Notes: generated from the sequence alone by a model not told the origin. A stretch of DNA of 64,000 bases from an uncultured Opitutaceae bacterium (GCA_951813085.1 OX638348.1:3233627-3297626); one strand, 5' to 3'; shown: positions 48,318 through 58,862, counted from the first letter of the stretch. Program-made: numbers and translations.

Positions 48318-50063
48318 ATGAGCGAAAAGAAAATCAAAACCGAGCCATCGGAGAAATCCGATGCGCATGAAGAAGAGCTTAGAAAACCACCTTCGCGCAA
48401 GGTATCAAAACCCGTCGATCAGGCGGAGCTTAAGCGGGAAGCGGGAAAACGCGCCAAGAAAAGGCCGCTGCTGACCAAGATCGTCGAAAAGTTCAAGAAG
48501 GAGAAGCATCCCTATCGAGAGCTTATAATCAATGCCGAGCCGCTGGAAACGCGGGTCGGGCTACTCGTCGACGGGATACTCGACAAGTTCGACATCGAGC
48601 GTCGCCGCAGCGCCCAGCGAATCGTAGGCGGAATCTTCAAAGGCCGCATCAAGAATCTCGATCCTGGCCTGAAGGCGGCGTTCGTCGATATCGGCCTTCC
48701 TAAGAACGCCTTCCTCCACTACTGGGATATCCTCCCGCAAGCCGCGGACTCTTCCGTAGAAGTCGTTCGCGTCAACCGCTCCAGCAAGAAAAAGAAGAAA
48801 AAGAAGATCACGCTAAACGATATCCCGAGCCACTATCCCATCGGTATGGAAATCGTGATCCAAGTGACCAAAGGCCCCATCGGTACAAAAGGGCCGCGGA
48901 CGACCACTAACCTCTCCTTGCCTGGACGCTTCCTCGTTCTGATGCCCTACTCCGACCAGTGCGGGATCTCGCGCAAGATCGAGGACGTCAAGGAACGAAA
49001 TCGCCTTAAGAAGATCATCCGCGATCTGACGATTCCCGAAGGCATGGGCGTCATCGTCCGCACCGCTGGCGAGGGCAAGAAGGCCCGCTACTTCGTGCGC
49101 GACCTGCACATCATGCTGAAGACCTGGGAGAAGATTCAACAGAAGATCGACACCGTCAAGGCGCCTTCCTGCCTCTACAAAGAGCCGGACTTGAGCGAGA
49201 GAACCGTCCGCGATTTCCTTACCGAGAACATAGATCGCGTGCTTATCGACAATCCGGCCGACCATCAATCGATCATCGAGGACGTCAGCCAAATTTCCAA
49301 GCGTTCGACCAGCAAGATTCACTTGTACAAAGACAGCATTCCGATCTTCGAGCGCTACAATATAGAAAACCAGATCGAGCAAACGTTTCAGCGAGCCGTC
49401 CCGCTTCCATCTGGAGGAGCCATCGTTATCGATGAAACCGAGGCCCTCATTGCCATAGACGTCAATACCGGCTCCCACAAGAACAAGGGCAACGAGAACG
49501 ACACCATATTCCAGGTCAATCGCGAGGCCGCCGCAGAGATCGCGCGTCAAATACGACTGAGAAATATCGGCGGACTCATCATTATCGACTTCATCGACAT
49601 GAAGCAGCGCAAGTATCGCAACTCGATACTCAGCCACATGCGCGAGCACATGGCGCTAGACAAAGCCAAGACCCATATCTTGCCGATCTCGCCTCTCGGA
49701 ATCATGCAAATGACCCGCCAGCGAATGCAGGAAAGCGTTTCTTCTGGCTTGTATACGGACTGTCCCTACTGCCGAGGTAAAGGCATCGTGAAATCTGCGA
49801 CCACAGTGAGCGTGGAATTGCAGAGAAAGCTCTCAGGCATCGTGCGACGCGCCCGAAACCGTACTGAGGACTTGAGTAAAGAGATCAAGCTCCGCGTACT
49901 CGTGAATCCCGCCATCATCGATCGCTTGCGAGAGGAGGATGCAGATCTGCTTATAAGCCTGGAGAAAGACTACAATGCCCAGCTTACCTTTAGGTCAGAT
50001 CCGCACTTTCACGTGGAGAACTACCGCGTCATCGATGTAGAAACAGGCGCTGCCTATGGGTAG
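48318..50063 (+). CDS. rng: ribonuclease G/E
   Basis: A 581-residue endoribonuclease that cuts single-stranded AU-rich RNA and matures 16S rRNA. The first 65 residues are a basic extension. The S1 domain follows ([40 protein letters not shown]). Catalytic Asp residues are in [11 protein letters not shown] and [11 protein letters not shown], and the zinc-link cysteines in [30 protein letters not shown] is family-specific. The length is nearer RNase G than E, with no long scaffold tail. It follows rodA. A strong hairpin lies 38 bases after the stop. Confidence 0.94.
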   Translation: MSEKKIKTEPSEKSDAHEEELRKPPSRKVSKPVDQAELKREAGKRAKKRPLLTKIVEKFKKEKHPYRELIINAEPLETRVGLLVDGILDKFDIERRRSAQRIVGGIFKGRIKNLDPGLKAAFVDIGLPKNAFLHYWDILPQAADSSVEVVRVNRSSKKKKKKKITLNDIPSHYPIGMEIVIQVTKGPIGTKGPRTTTNLSLPGRFLVLMPYSDQCGISRKIEDVKERNRLKKIIRDLTIPEGMGVIVRTAGEGKKARYFVRDLHIMLKTWEKIQQKIDTVKAPSCLYKEPDLSERTVRDFLTENIDRVLIDNPADHQSIIEDVSQISKRSTSKIHLYKDSIPIFERYNIENQIEQTFQRAVPLPSGGAIVIDETEALIAIDVNTGSHKNKGNENDTIFQVNREAAAEIARQIRLRNIGGLIIIDFIDMKQRKYRNSILSHMREHMALDKAKTHILPISPLGIMQMTRQRMQESVSSGLYTDCPYCRGKGIVKSATTVSVELQRKLSGIVRRARNRTEDLSKEIKLRVLVNPAIIDRLREEDADLLISLEKDYNAQLTFRSDPHFHVENYRVIDVETGAAYG

Positions 50064-50100
50064 GATAATTGCCTGAATCCCAACGGATCTTCCAATTCGT

Positions 50101-50129
50101 ATGAGGCCTGCATCATCTGCAGGCCTCAT
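50101..50129 (+). terminator. strong hairpin after rng
   Basis: A perfect 12-base inverted repeat (ATGAGGCCTGCA, loop TCATC) with no long T run. It lies where the rodA-rng transcript should end; the neighbouring SMP-30 gene converges from the other side. Confidence 0.65.
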
Positions 50130-50298
50130 AGAGCTCATAGAGCATCAATCATCTCAGCTTCGAGGATGCTTAATTAGTATTCAATCAAATATTACAAGCT
50201 TCAGCCAGAACTAGCAAAGCTATTCGGCAAGCATTCGCTGGTTTCGAGCCCCTAGGCGCGAAACCCGTGAGTATTGAAATCGAATGAAGGCTCCTGTT

Positions 50299-51321
50299 CT
50301 AGAATCCTACGCCAACCGCTTTCGTTCGGATCCTGCAAACGAACATGTCGACCGTCATGTAAAGCGTCGAACCGTCATCGCCCCAGGTGCAATTGCTCGC
50401 ATGCTCCCCCGTCTCTAAGCGTCCCAGCAAATCGCCTTCGGGCGAGAAAATATACACGCCAGCAGGTCCAGTCGCCCATACATTGCCCTTGCGATCAACG
50501 GTCATCCCATCCGGATTACCCGCTCCATCGCCCTTATACTTAAGTGCATTGAAAAATACCTTTCCTTTTCCGATCGTTCCGTCATTTTTTAATGGATACG
50601 ATCTCCAAATTGGAGCTTGGCTGTCGGACTGAGCGACATACAGCGTTTTCTCGTCAGGGGATAAAGTGATCCCATTTGGGCGCGTAAACTCTTTTGTAAG
50701 CAGTACGACTTCGCCGTCAGGACGAAGCAGATACACGCCGCAATAGTCCATTTCGCGCCGCGGATCTTCCGCCCGCTGGGGCAAGCCGTATATCGGATCC
50801 GTGAAGTACAAGTCCCCGTTCGAATGATAGACCAAGTCGTTCGGGCTGTTGAATCGTTTTCCGCGATAGTTGTCCGCAAGCGTACGCTTACCTCCATTTT
50901 TAGTTAGAACCGACACCCGTCGATCGCCATGTTCGCAGAGCGTTAGCCGCCCTTGGGAATCGAACAAGAGACCATTGCTTCCAGGCTCGAGCCCATAGTC
51001 GGTGTTACCGGTATAGCCCGCGGGTCGCAGGTACTCGCTCAAGCCCTCGGTTTCTGTCCATTTCATCACCACATTTCTGGGGATATCCGAAAATACGAGA
51101 AATGCGCCCTCCTTATTCCAGGCGGGGCCTTCAGTCCAATCAAAGCCCGATGCAATCACCTCTATCTTGGCGTCAGCGCTGATGAGATCGTCCAGTCGAT
51201 CATCGTACTTGGAGATCTTGCCGATTGCAGGATAGCTGCTCGGCATCAACGTGCCTCCAAAGATTTGCCCCGCTAGGGCAATCGACGCAGACACGATCAA
51301 CAATAGAGGTAGTCGCTTCAT
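50299..51321 (-). CDS. secreted SMP-30/gluconolactonase-like protein
   Basis: A 340-residue six-bladed beta-propeller lactonase. The ATG at 51321 gives a clean signal peptide (MKRLPLLLIVSASIALAGQIFGG). Metal ligands of the family are visible: Glu in DWTEGPAW, Asn in RFNSPNDLVYHS, Asp in GNPDGMTVDRKG. GLLFDSQGRLTLCEHGDRRV and ITLSPDEKTLYVAQSD are typical blade repeats. It would open sugar lactones such as gluconolactone or xylonolactone in the periplasm. That could feed a sugar-acid route like the one suggested by the YjhG-type dehydratase at 15 kb, but the two genes are far apart. Confidence 0.88.
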   Translation of the reverse strand: MKRLPLLLIVSASIALAGQIFGGTLMPSSYPAIGKISKYDDRLDDLISADAKIEVIASGFDWTEGPAWNKEGAFLVFSDIPRNVVMKWTETEGLSEYLRPAGYTGNTDYGLEPGSNGLLFDSQGRLTLCEHGDRRVSVLTKNGGKRTLADNYRGKRFNSPNDLVYHSNGDLYFTDPIYGLPQRAEDPRREMDYCGVYLLRPDGEVVLLTKEFTRPNGITLSPDEKTLYVAQSDSQAPIWRSYPLKNDGTIGKGKVFFNALKYKGDGAGNPDGMTVDRKGNVWATGPAGVYIFSPEGDLLGRLETGEHASNCTWGDDGSTLYMTVDMFVCRIRTKAVGVGF

Positions 51322-51447
51322 ACCGAGTATTCTCAGACCGCTCTGCGATATGTCCAATGTATTATCGCTGCTAGGAACCCGAACGAGCGCGCATTGACTA
51401 ATTAAAGGCCCATTGAATGATTCAAGGCGCAACCTATCGCTCAGACA

Positions 51448-51840
51448 ATGAAGACATTTTTTATCGCCCTAATTCTGGGAATATTCATAGGCGCATCCAT
51501 CACCGCCTACTACAATTCCCCCGAGTCGTTCGAATCCCTCTTCTCCAGCAAGTCCAACAGCGAGGGGAGCCACGAGCAAACCGATCGAGGCGAGCTGCTA
51601 GAAAAAGGGAAAGAGTTAGTGGACTCTGCGAAGGACGCAGGTATCAAGACAGCAATCGCGGGCAAGTTCAAAGTGGATTCGTCGATCGATGCGAGCCGCA
51701 TCAAGATAGCCGTTGAAAACGGTTCGGTCACCTTGTCAGGCGAGATTTCATCTCGAGCAGAGGAAAGGAAAGCGCGGGATATCGCATTGGATACCCGCTA
51801 CGTGAAGGACGTACGTTCCGAACTCGAAATCGCTCCCTAG
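51448..51840 (+). CDS. BON-domain membrane-anchored protein
   Basis: A 130-residue protein with an N-terminal membrane helix (FFIALILGIFIGASITAYY) and a C-terminal BON domain of about 65 residues (KFKVDSSIDASRIKIAVENGSVTLSGEI, DTRYVKDVRSEL). BON domains bind phospholipid or envelope components and occur in OsmY-like stress proteins. A Ser/Glu-rich linker separates the two. It starts at ATG 51448, divergent from the SMP-30 gene, and precedes glycerate kinase by 36 bases. Confidence 0.85.
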   Translation: MKTFFIALILGIFIGASITAYYNSPESFESLFSSKSNSEGSHEQTDRGELLEKGKELVDSAKDAGIKTAIAGKFKVDSSIDASRIKIAVENGSVTLSGEISSRAEERKARDIALDTRYVKDVRSELEIAP

Positions 51841-51876
51841 AAGAATAGCGTTTTCGCTCTTAAGAATCGGAACTCC

Positions 51877-53049
51877 ATGCGAGCGCTTATCGCCTTCGAC
51901 AAATTCAAGGATGCGCTGACCGCCCGGGAGGCCTGCGACATTGCCGCGGAAGCGCTCTCGAGCTGCCAACCGAGCTGGGATATAGAAATCGCCCCCCTGG
52001 CTGACGGGGGAGATGGCTTTTGCGATACGCTGACGGGGGTCTCAGGTGGGACATTCCACAGAACTCGTGTCACAGGCCCACTTGGGAATGAAATCGAGGC
52101 AGAGTTCGGAATGGTATTCGGAAATAAGATACAAAAAGAGGCAACTCGCTCGCTCGATTGGAATAAGAGCATCGATCGCGTGGCGATCATCGAAATGGCC
52201 GCGAGCAGCGGTATCGCGCTGACTCCGATCAAGGAGCGTTCACCTTGGACAACTACGAGCGCAGGCCTAGGAGAACTCATCAAAGCCGCCGAGATGGTAG
52301 GCGCCCAAGGGGCTGTCGTTGGCTTGGGTGGTTCCGCGACCCACGATCTCGCTTTGGGGGCTCTCTGGAAATTGGGATACCGCTTTCTGGACACGGAGGG
52401 TGAATGGCTGCAGACGCCTCCCACTCCTGATACTTGGAGTCGCGTTCAGCGCATCCAGAAAGGACCGATTGAAATTCCATCCGATTTTGAGATACGCCTC
52501 GCCTGCGACGTCGAGAATCCACTGCTAGGACCGGAGGGCGCCGCAGCCGTTTTTGGGCCTCAGAAGGGATTGTCACCCGATCGCTATCACGAGCTAGAAG
52601 CGACTACTCAACGGATGGCGGCGCTGCTATGCAATGCCGCCGATTCGCCCAAGGACCAAGTGGACGCGCCGGGAGCAGGAGCTGCAGGGGGAGCCGCATT
52701 TGGCCTATCCTCTGGGCTCGGGGCCAAAATAGTCTCCGGCTACGGGCTTGTGAAGGCGTGGATAGGTTTGGGTTCAAAGTTCGAGCGCTCCGATATCGTG
52801 CTCACGGGCGAAGGGCGATTTGACCGCTCTTCGCTTCAAGGCAAGGGACCGGGCGCGCTTTCGCTCGAAACGCTCAATTCCGGCAAGCGATTGAAGGTGT
52901 TCGCCGGCAGCCTTGGCGCGCTGGGAGATTCCCCAGTCCCAATCGAAGAGATGCACGCGATCTCGCCAGCCAATCTTCCCTTGAGCGAGGCTCTCGCCGC
53001 TACTCGAATGAATCTAGCCCGTTCAATCCACGCCCAATTCGGCTCGTAG
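51877..53049 (+). CDS. glycerate kinase (GlxK/GarK family)
   Basis: A 390-residue type II glycerate kinase, a cytosolic enzyme that phosphorylates D-glycerate to 2-phosphoglycerate. Signatures: IAFDKFKDALTAREACDIA at the N-terminus, PLADGGDGFCDTL, EMAASSGIAL, VVGLGGSATHDLALG, DVENPLLGPEGAAAVFGPQKG, PGAGAAGGAAFGL and LTGEGRFDRSSLQGKGPG. The last is close to the active site. ATG 51877 fits. It links sugar-acid or glyoxylate degradation to glycolysis. Intact. Confidence 0.93.
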   Translation: MRALIAFDKFKDALTAREACDIAAEALSSCQPSWDIEIAPLADGGDGFCDTLTGVSGGTFHRTRVTGPLGNEIEAEFGMVFGNKIQKEATRSLDWNKSIDRVAIIEMAASSGIALTPIKERSPWTTTSAGLGELIKAAEMVGAQGAVVGLGGSATHDLALGALWKLGYRFLDTEGEWLQTPPTPDTWSRVQRIQKGPIEIPSDFEIRLACDVENPLLGPEGAAAVFGPQKGLSPDRYHELEATTQRMAALLCNAADSPKDQVDAPGAGAAGGAAFGLSSGLGAKIVSGYGLVKAWIGLGSKFERSDIVLTGEGRFDRSSLQGKGPGALSLETLNSGKRLKVFAGSLGALGDSPVPIEEMHAISPANLPLSEALAATRMNLARSIHAQFGS

Positions 53050-53273
53050 CCCAGTCGTCTATTAACTTTAGGGACAGTGTCCCAACTGGCATTGAAGGAC
53101 TGATACCGCTCGCTAAGGCGCGACGAAATCGCGACGATTTAAAAGGTTGTATAATCATTCGTTAAAAGCAGGAAACAGCTCCCCTTTAAGCTAGCCGATT
53201 CAAATGAACTCAAGTACACGCATGCCGAAAAGGACCCGAATCGTAGTCTCTGCTAGATAATCCATTCTCTTTA

Positions 53274-53837
53274 ATGAATCTCATAGAAGCAGATCCTGTA
53301 TACGAACGAGAGACACGCGCTCGTCGGCATGTGAGGATTCGAAGAGCAAAGCAATTCCTGAGACCGCTTCCGCGCAAAGCAACCCTTCACCGATGGCCAG
53401 TCCTAAAATGGTTCGCGGAAACTGCGCGAAAGCGCCCGTATCTATGGTCGTTTCGAGTGAGGGAAGTCAGCATAGCCCTCTACTTGGGTCTCGTAATCGC
53501 GTTCCTTCCTCTAGTCGGACTGCAAATCATTCTCGCTTTCGCCGCTGCGTGGACCCTGAGAGCGAACTTGCCCATTATTATGGGCGCTCAACTCGTTACC
53601 AATCTGGCGACCATGTGGGCGATCTATCCCGCGCTCGGCTTTCTAGGAAATAGAATCATCGCGCTACTCGGACTCGACTCGCTCGACTCGCGCATCGGCC
53701 ATACCGCGTATTCAATGGTAATCGGCGGAGTCGTCGCAGGTGTGACCATCGCTTTCATTCTCGATATGGTATACCGGTTTGCGTTCTCGCAAGCGAAGAA
53801 AAGACCTGTAAACTTGAAGAGAATGCTGAAAAAGTAG
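53274..53837 (+). CDS. DUF2062 membrane protein
   Basis: A 187-residue protein with a basic N-terminal region and three membrane helices (VSIALYLGLVIAFLPLVGLQIIL, LPIIMGAQLVTNLATMWAIY, VIGGVVAGVTIAFILDMVY). The REVSIALYLGLVIAFLPL...NLPI order is the DUF2062 signature. Function unknown; some homologues are fused to glycosyltransferases. ATG 53274 is taken as start. It stands alone between glycerate kinase and the DUF1343 gene. Confidence 0.85.
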   Translation: MNLIEADPVYERETRARRHVRIRRAKQFLRPLPRKATLHRWPVLKWFAETARKRPYLWSFRVREVSIALYLGLVIAFLPLVGLQIILAFAAAWTLRANLPIIMGAQLVTNLATMWAIYPALGFLGNRIIALLGLDSLDSRIGHTAYSMVIGGVVAGVTIAFILDMVYRFAFSQAKKRPVNLKRMLKK

Positions 53838-53918
53838 CATTCCGGTTTGCCCCGGTCGCCATTCCCGCCCAATGTTCCTAGCTTGATGACGCCGGGCCAG
53901 TCTTACCGCAATTAATTT

Positions 53919-55232
53919 ATGACACGCGCAGCCTCTCTAACCGCGATTCTCTTATTCTCCTACCTACCATCGCTATTCGCAGGGAACTGGATTCCCCAAA
54001 TTTCCAATACAGCGCAATACGCTATTAACGCCCAAGCGAGCGGGAACTACTTAAGACCGCAGATCAAATTGGGGATCGACGTTTTGACGGAGCAAGGATT
54101 CGCGCCGCTACAAGGCAAGCGAGTCGGCCTGCTAACGCATCCTGCAGGCGTGAATCGGCTGGGAGTTTCAACGGTTCGCATCCTGCATCAGAATCAATCA
54201 GTCAATCTGGTCGCCCTATTTGGTCCTGAGCACGGAATATACGGGAATGAGAAAGCGAATACGCCTATAGAGAATGCCATCGACCCCAGAACCGGGCTGC
54301 CCGTGTACTCGCTATACGGAAAGTATCGAAAGCCAACGGATCGAATGCTCGACGGGCTGGACGCGCTCGTGATCGACCTGCAAGACATCGGCACCCGCTC
54401 CTATACGTTTATCAGCTGCATGAAGCTCGCCTTGGAAGCAGCGTTCGAAAATCAAGTGGAGGTCATCGTCCTGGACCGCCCTAATCCGCTTGGTGGCCTA
54501 AAAGTGGACGGACCTGTAATCGAGAAGCAATGGCAAAGCTATGTCGGCGCCTTTCCTATTCCCTACGTTCATGGATTGACCATTGGCGAACTCGCAAGAA
54601 TAGCGGTCTCAAGGCCGGGATTCCTGGATATCCCGGATTCGACGCCCCAATCAGGGAAGCTAACGGTCGTTACTATGGATGGATGGCGTCGCTACATGAG
54701 CTGGCCACGGCTAGGATTGAGATGGATCGCTCCTTCGCCCAATATTCCTGACTTTCCGGCAGCAGTTGGATACGCAATGACTGGCTTAGGCGCCCAACTT
54801 GGAAATTTCCAGCATGGAATCGGGAGCGAATACCCGTTTCGGATCCTGACCCATAAAAGCGCCCCTTTGGACCAGCTTGAACGAGAATTGAATCGCCGCT
54901 CTATCCCAGGAGTTTCGTTCGAGCGAAAGACGTTCCAGAATGGCTCGAAGACCGGCCTCTACGTCAATATCTCCGATTGGAATGCCTGGCGGCCGACGGA
55001 GTTGAGTTTTCACATGATGCAGATCGCTTCCCTCTTCGAGTCGCGAAATCCATTCGCATTCGCTAGCGAGACCCAAGCCAGCCTATTCAACAAGCACGTC
55101 GGCTCGTCGAGCTGGTGGCACGAAATTGCCGAAAAGGGTTCGACCGCGAATCGGACCGGATTTATCGGAGTGTGGGAGCGACAGTCGAAGCAGTTTCAGA
55201 TCCAAAGCAGGAACTATTGGCTTTACGACTAG
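53919..55232 (+). CDS. DUF1343 protein, NamZ-like exo-N-acetylmuramidase
   Basis: A 437-residue exported protein with a signal peptide (SLTAILLFSYLPSLFAGN). The DUF1343 core is clear: GIDVLTEQGFAPLQGKRVGLLTHPAGVN, LFGPEHGIYGNEKANTP, PVYSLYG, VIDLQDIGTRSYTFISCM and VLDRPNPLGG. Members such as NamZ of Bacillus remove terminal N-acetylmuramic acid from peptidoglycan fragments, so a role in wall recycling or scavenging is likely. The C-terminal domain (GSEYPFRILTHKSAPLDQ) is present. Intact. Confidence 0.87.
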   Translation: MTRAASLTAILLFSYLPSLFAGNWIPQISNTAQYAINAQASGNYLRPQIKLGIDVLTEQGFAPLQGKRVGLLTHPAGVNRLGVSTVRILHQNQSVNLVALFGPEHGIYGNEKANTPIENAIDPRTGLPVYSLYGKYRKPTDRMLDGLDALVIDLQDIGTRSYTFISCMKLALEAAFENQVEVIVLDRPNPLGGLKVDGPVIEKQWQSYVGAFPIPYVHGLTIGELARIAVSRPGFLDIPDSTPQSGKLTVVTMDGWRRYMSWPRLGLRWIAPSPNIPDFPAAVGYAMTGLGAQLGNFQHGIGSEYPFRILTHKSAPLDQLERELNRRSIPGVSFERKTFQNGSKTGLYVNISDWNAWRPTELSFHMMQIASLFESRNPFAFASETQASLFNKHVGSSSWWHEIAEKGSTANRTGFIGVWERQSKQFQIQSRNYWLYD

Positions 55233-55453
55233 GAGGGCTTACGACGCTTTCGCCCATTTCAGCATTCCCTAATAAGGCTAGCGAAGTCTCGTATCCAAGG
55301 CCCGCGGACACACTACCCTGCTCTCCCAGGTCGGCCCAGCTCGACCAGAATCAGCCGACCATATTTCTCATTGATTCGGAGCGGTTATTAGGTCAGAAAA
55401 TCCGCTCGCATCTAAACTTATTGCATCAATCCTAAAGAACACGAACTCGCTTT

Positions 55454-56497
55454 ATGCCTCGCCCTGTCACTCTATTCACCGGCCAATGGGCCGATCTTTC
55501 AATTACCGAGCTCGCCCCATTGGCTAAGGAAATGGGCTACGATGGGCTAGAGCTCGCTTGCTGGGGGGACCATTTCGATGTGGACCAGGCAGCTCGAAGC
55601 AAGAAGTACTGCAAGGAACGTTGGGAGCTCTTGGCAGATCACGGGCTTACCTGCTTCTCCATCTCAAACCATCTAGTAGGCCAGGCGATTTGCGACAATA
55701 TCGATGAACGCCACAAATCGATTCTTCCCCCAGACGTTTGGGGAGACGGGAAGCCCGAAGCGGTTCGGCGACGGGCAGCGAAGAAAATGATCAAGACAGC
55801 AAAAGCTTGCCGCAATTTCATGGATCTGAAACCGGGAAGAAAGAGGAAGGACGACTTCCCCGCGGTCGTAAACGGCTTCACCGGCTCTTCCATCTGGCAC
55901 GCCCTCTACGCATTTCCACCCACCGACCAGGCATTCCTCGAAAACGGATTCCAGGACTTTGCCCGACGCTTCATTCCTATCCTGGATGAGTTCAACAAAG
56001 TGAACGTTAACTTCGGCTTGGAAGTGCACCCAACTGAGATTGCCTTCGATATCGCCTCCGCGGAGCGAGCGATTCGGTCACTGAAGGGCCACAAGCGCTT
56101 TGGCTTCAACTACGATCCCTCGCACCTCGGATACCAGGGGGTCGATTACGTAAAGTTCATCCGCAAGTTCTCGGACCGCATCTACCATGTTCATATGAAG
56201 GATGTCTGGTGGGGCCACGGCGATGGCGATGTCGGCGTATTTGGAGGGCATACCGATTTTGGCGATCCAAGACGCTACTGGGACTTTCGTTCGCTCGGCC
56301 ATGGCGATATTGCATTCGAGGACATCATCGTCGCCTTGAATGATATCAACTATCAAGGCCCGCTTTCAGTCGAATGGGAAGACATTCGCATGGATCGCGT
56401 TCATGGAGGCAGCGAGGCCGCCGCTTTCGTGAAATCAGTGGATTTCCCGCCGAGTTCGGTCGCATTCGATTCTGCCTTCGACAAGGAAAACCAGTAA
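55454..56497 (+). CDS. TIM-barrel sugar isomerase/epimerase (IolE-like)
   Basis: A 347-residue member of the xylose-isomerase-like TIM-barrel family: [38 protein letters not shown] opens it, [12 protein letters not shown] gives a metal-binding Glu and His, [18 protein letters not shown] a metal-binding Asp and His, VHMKDVWWG a His, and [11 protein letters not shown] the last Glu. Substrate likely a sugar, inositol or keto-sugar. It starts a three-gene operon with two Gfo/Idh/MocA dehydrogenases (gaps of 29 and 18 bases), a common Verrucomicrobiota arrangement for sugar oxidation and isomerisation. Confidence 0.88.
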   Translation: MPRPVTLFTGQWADLSITELAPLAKEMGYDGLELACWGDHFDVDQAARSKKYCKERWELLADHGLTCFSISNHLVGQAICDNIDERHKSILPPDVWGDGKPEAVRRRAAKKMIKTAKACRNFMDLKPGRKRKDDFPAVVNGFTGSSIWHALYAFPPTDQAFLENGFQDFARRFIPILDEFNKVNVNFGLEVHPTEIAFDIASAERAIRSLKGHKRFGFNYDPSHLGYQGVDYVKFIRKFSDRIYHVHMKDVWWGHGDGDVGVFGGHTDFGDPRRYWDFRSLGHGDIAFEDIIVALNDINYQGPLSVEWEDIRMDRVHGGSEAAAFVKSVDFPPSSVAFDSAFDKENQ

Positions 56498-56526
56498 CGC
56501 ATTCAACACTACCTACCGAATACACA

Positions 56527-57609
56527 ATGAGCACAAAAGTAGCAATTATCGGCGCGGGCGGCATGGCCCAGTACCATATCGACGGCTTCCGCAAGGCAGG
56601 GGCGGATATCGTCGCTATCGCGGACTTGAACGAGGACGCGGCCAAGGCGACCGCCAGTCAATACGATGTCCCCCAAACATTCGGTTCCATCGAGACGATG
56701 TTCGAGACCTTATCGGATCTCGATGCCGTTTCCATTATCGTACCGAACAAATTCCACGCGCCCCTGGCGATCCAAGCGTTGAATGCTGGCAAGCACGTCT
56801 TTTGCGAAAAGCCACCCGCCCTCAATGCTGCGGATGTAGCAGAGATGAAGACCGCTTCCGAAAAAGCCGGGAAACACCTGATGTTCAACTTCAACAATCG
56901 AGCGAGGCCCGAATCGTTCGCGATGATGGAGTACGTAAAGGATGGGACGGTAGGCACCATAAATTCTGCTCAAGCGAAATGGATTCGCCGTACAGGCATT
57001 CCCGGATTTGGTGGCTGGTTCACCAATAAGAGCCTATCTGGTGGAGGCCCCCTTATCGACTTGCTTCACATGGTCGACCTGTCGATGCACCTAATGGGAT
57101 ATCCAGAACCGGAATATGTGATGGGGAAGACGTTTTCTGATTTCATCACAGACAAGAATTTCAAAGGTCCGTGGGGAATACCCGACAATGCGGAAGGCGT
57201 GAATGATGTGGAAGCGGCCGCTCACGGATTCGTCACTTTCAAGACCGGGCAGGCACTGAGTTTGCAAGTGTCCTGGGCAGAACTCGTAAAGCGCGAAGAG
57301 GTATCCGTGGTATTCCAGGGAACCGGCGCCGGAGGCAAGATCGAACGCCTATTCGGTGTCGATGGGCTGGACGAAACCTGCATCGACAGCTGCGAACTCT
57401 ACGTTCAGGAGAACGGCAACTCCGTTAATCGAGACATCACGGTCGAGGCCTGCGAGGATATGGGTCGCTCGCGCTCCGCAGCCAATTTCATACTGACTAT
57501 CGAGGGCAAGGAATCGCCTCTCAATACGCCAGATCAAGCGGTTTCGCTAATGAAGATTATCGACGCCATCTACGAATCCGCCAACACTGGCAAACCAGTC
57601 GCCTGCTAA
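56527..57609 (+). CDS. Gfo/Idh/MocA family oxidoreductase
   Basis: A 360-residue NAD(P)-dependent sugar dehydrogenase. ATG 56527 (MSTKVAIIGAGGMAQYH) begins the Rossmann fold with GAGGMA; VFCEKPPALN carries the catalytic Lys; GFGGWFTNKSLSGGGPLIDLLHMVDL the substrate-side Asp and His. Longer upstream reading would run back into the preceding gene. Second gene of the TIM-barrel operon. Substrate unknown. Confidence 0.92.
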   Translation: MSTKVAIIGAGGMAQYHIDGFRKAGADIVAIADLNEDAAKATASQYDVPQTFGSIETMFETLSDLDAVSIIVPNKFHAPLAIQALNAGKHVFCEKPPALNAADVAEMKTASEKAGKHLMFNFNNRARPESFAMMEYVKDGTVGTINSAQAKWIRRTGIPGFGGWFTNKSLSGGGPLIDLLHMVDLSMHLMGYPEPEYVMGKTFSDFITDKNFKGPWGIPDNAEGVNDVEAAAHGFVTFKTGQALSLQVSWAELVKREEVSVVFQGTGAGGKIERLFGVDGLDETCIDSCELYVQENGNSVNRDITVEACEDMGRSRSAANFILTIEGKESPLNTPDQAVSLMKIIDAIYESANTGKPVAC

Positions 57610-57627
57610 CACCAACAATCGCATTCA

Positions 57628-58785
57628 ATGAATCGAAAACTCAAAATGGGCATGGTTGGCGGTGGACGCGGCGCGTTTATCGGTGCGGTTCACCGTATGG
57701 CAGCCAATCTCGACGGCAAAATTGAGCTTGTCGCCGGGGCCTTCTCTTCAGATCCCAAGAAGTCCAAACTGTCCGGCAAGGACTTTTTCCTAGATCCCTC
57801 TCGCGTCTACGGCTCCTACCAGGAGATGGCGAAAAAGGAAGCAGCTTTGCCAGTAGGCGAGCGTATCGATTTCGTTACCGTTGTTGTTCAGAACCACTTG
57901 CACTACGCGGTTTCCAAGTGCTTCCTCGAAGCCGGCTTCAATGTGATTTGCGATAAGCCGCTCGCATTCGATATGAAGCAAGCTCGAAGTCTAAAACGGA
58001 TCGTCGAAAAGTCCGAAAAAGTTTTTGCTCTCACTCACAATTACACGGGCTATCCGATGGTTAAGGAAGCTCGTGATATGGTAAAGAAAGGCAAGCTAGG
58101 TCGTATCCTAAAAGTCGTTACCGAATATCCTCAAGGCTACGCGGTCGGCGATGTCACTTCCAAAGAAAAAGGGGAAATCGCCTCATGGCGTACGGATCCT
58201 AAAATCGCAGGGGTTTCCAATTGCATCGGCGATATAGGAACGCATGCGGACAATCTTGGCGCCTACATAACCGGACTCGAAATAGAGGAAATGTGCGCGG
58301 AGCTTACAGCGTTCATTCCCGGAAGGAAGCTCGATGACGACGGGAACATCCTCCTCCGCTACAAGGGCGGCGCCAAAGGCGTCCTGTACGCGTCCCAAAT
58401 TTCGAATGGCGACGAGAACAACCTGAATATTCGGATTTACGGCACTAAAGCGTCCCTCGAATGGCATCAGGAAGATCCTAACGAGCTAATCGTAAAGTAC
58501 CACGACAAGCCCAGGCAGATTCTAAGGCGCGGCAACGACTATGTCGGAAAATCAGCAACCGAGGTGACTCGAACGCCGTTCGGACACCCTGAGGCCTTTA
58601 TCGAAGCGTTCGCCAATGTCTATCTGGCAGCGGCGAAATCGATTGCTGCAGAGGTGTCCGGCAAGAAGTTGCCTAAGAATCCCGATTTCCCTACAGTCGA
58701 TGATGGAGTCCGAGGAATGGCCTTTATTGCAACCGCGGTAAAAAGCTCCAAGAGCAAGTCCAAATGGACTAAAATGATTAAGTAG
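57628..58785 (+). CDS. Gfo/Idh/MocA family oxidoreductase
   Basis: A 385-residue second dehydrogenase of the operon: MGMVGGGRGAFIGAVHRMAANL is the cofactor loop, FNVICDKPLAFDM the catalytic Lys segment, and CIGDIGTHADNLGAYITGLEI the Asp/His site. The C-terminus (VKSSKSKSKWTKMI) is basic. It differs from its neighbour in the cofactor loop (GGGRGAFIG), so the pair is not a recent duplication. A terminator hairpin follows 27 bases later. Confidence 0.92.
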   Translation: MNRKLKMGMVGGGRGAFIGAVHRMAANLDGKIELVAGAFSSDPKKSKLSGKDFFLDPSRVYGSYQEMAKKEAALPVGERIDFVTVVVQNHLHYAVSKCFLEAGFNVICDKPLAFDMKQARSLKRIVEKSEKVFALTHNYTGYPMVKEARDMVKKGKLGRILKVVTEYPQGYAVGDVTSKEKGEIASWRTDPKIAGVSNCIGDIGTHADNLGAYITGLEIEEMCAELTAFIPGRKLDDDGNILLRYKGGAKGVLYASQISNGDENNLNIRIYGTKASLEWHQEDPNELIVKYHDKPRQILRRGNDYVGKSATEVTRTPFGHPEAFIEAFANVYLAAAKSIAAEVSGKKLPKNPDFPTVDDGVRGMAFIATAVKSSKSKSKWTKMIK

Positions 58786-58811
58786 CCTACTTCTAAATCG
58801 CAGTTTACTAG

Positions 58812-58842
58812 GGCCGAGCGAAATTTACGTTCGGCCTTTTTT
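58812..58842 (+). terminator. rho-independent terminator of the Gfo/Idh operon
   Basis: GGCCGAGCG pairs with CGTTCGGCC (one G:T) around a seven-base loop and is followed by six T residues. A textbook terminator. Confidence 0.88.
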
Positions 58843-58862
58843 GTCAATTTGTGAGCCGCCCG

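Noticed and set aside
48813..49649. Long antisense reading frame of 278 codons opposite rng
   Set aside because: It is a mirror of the strongly coding rng sequence, with no protein-like family pattern.
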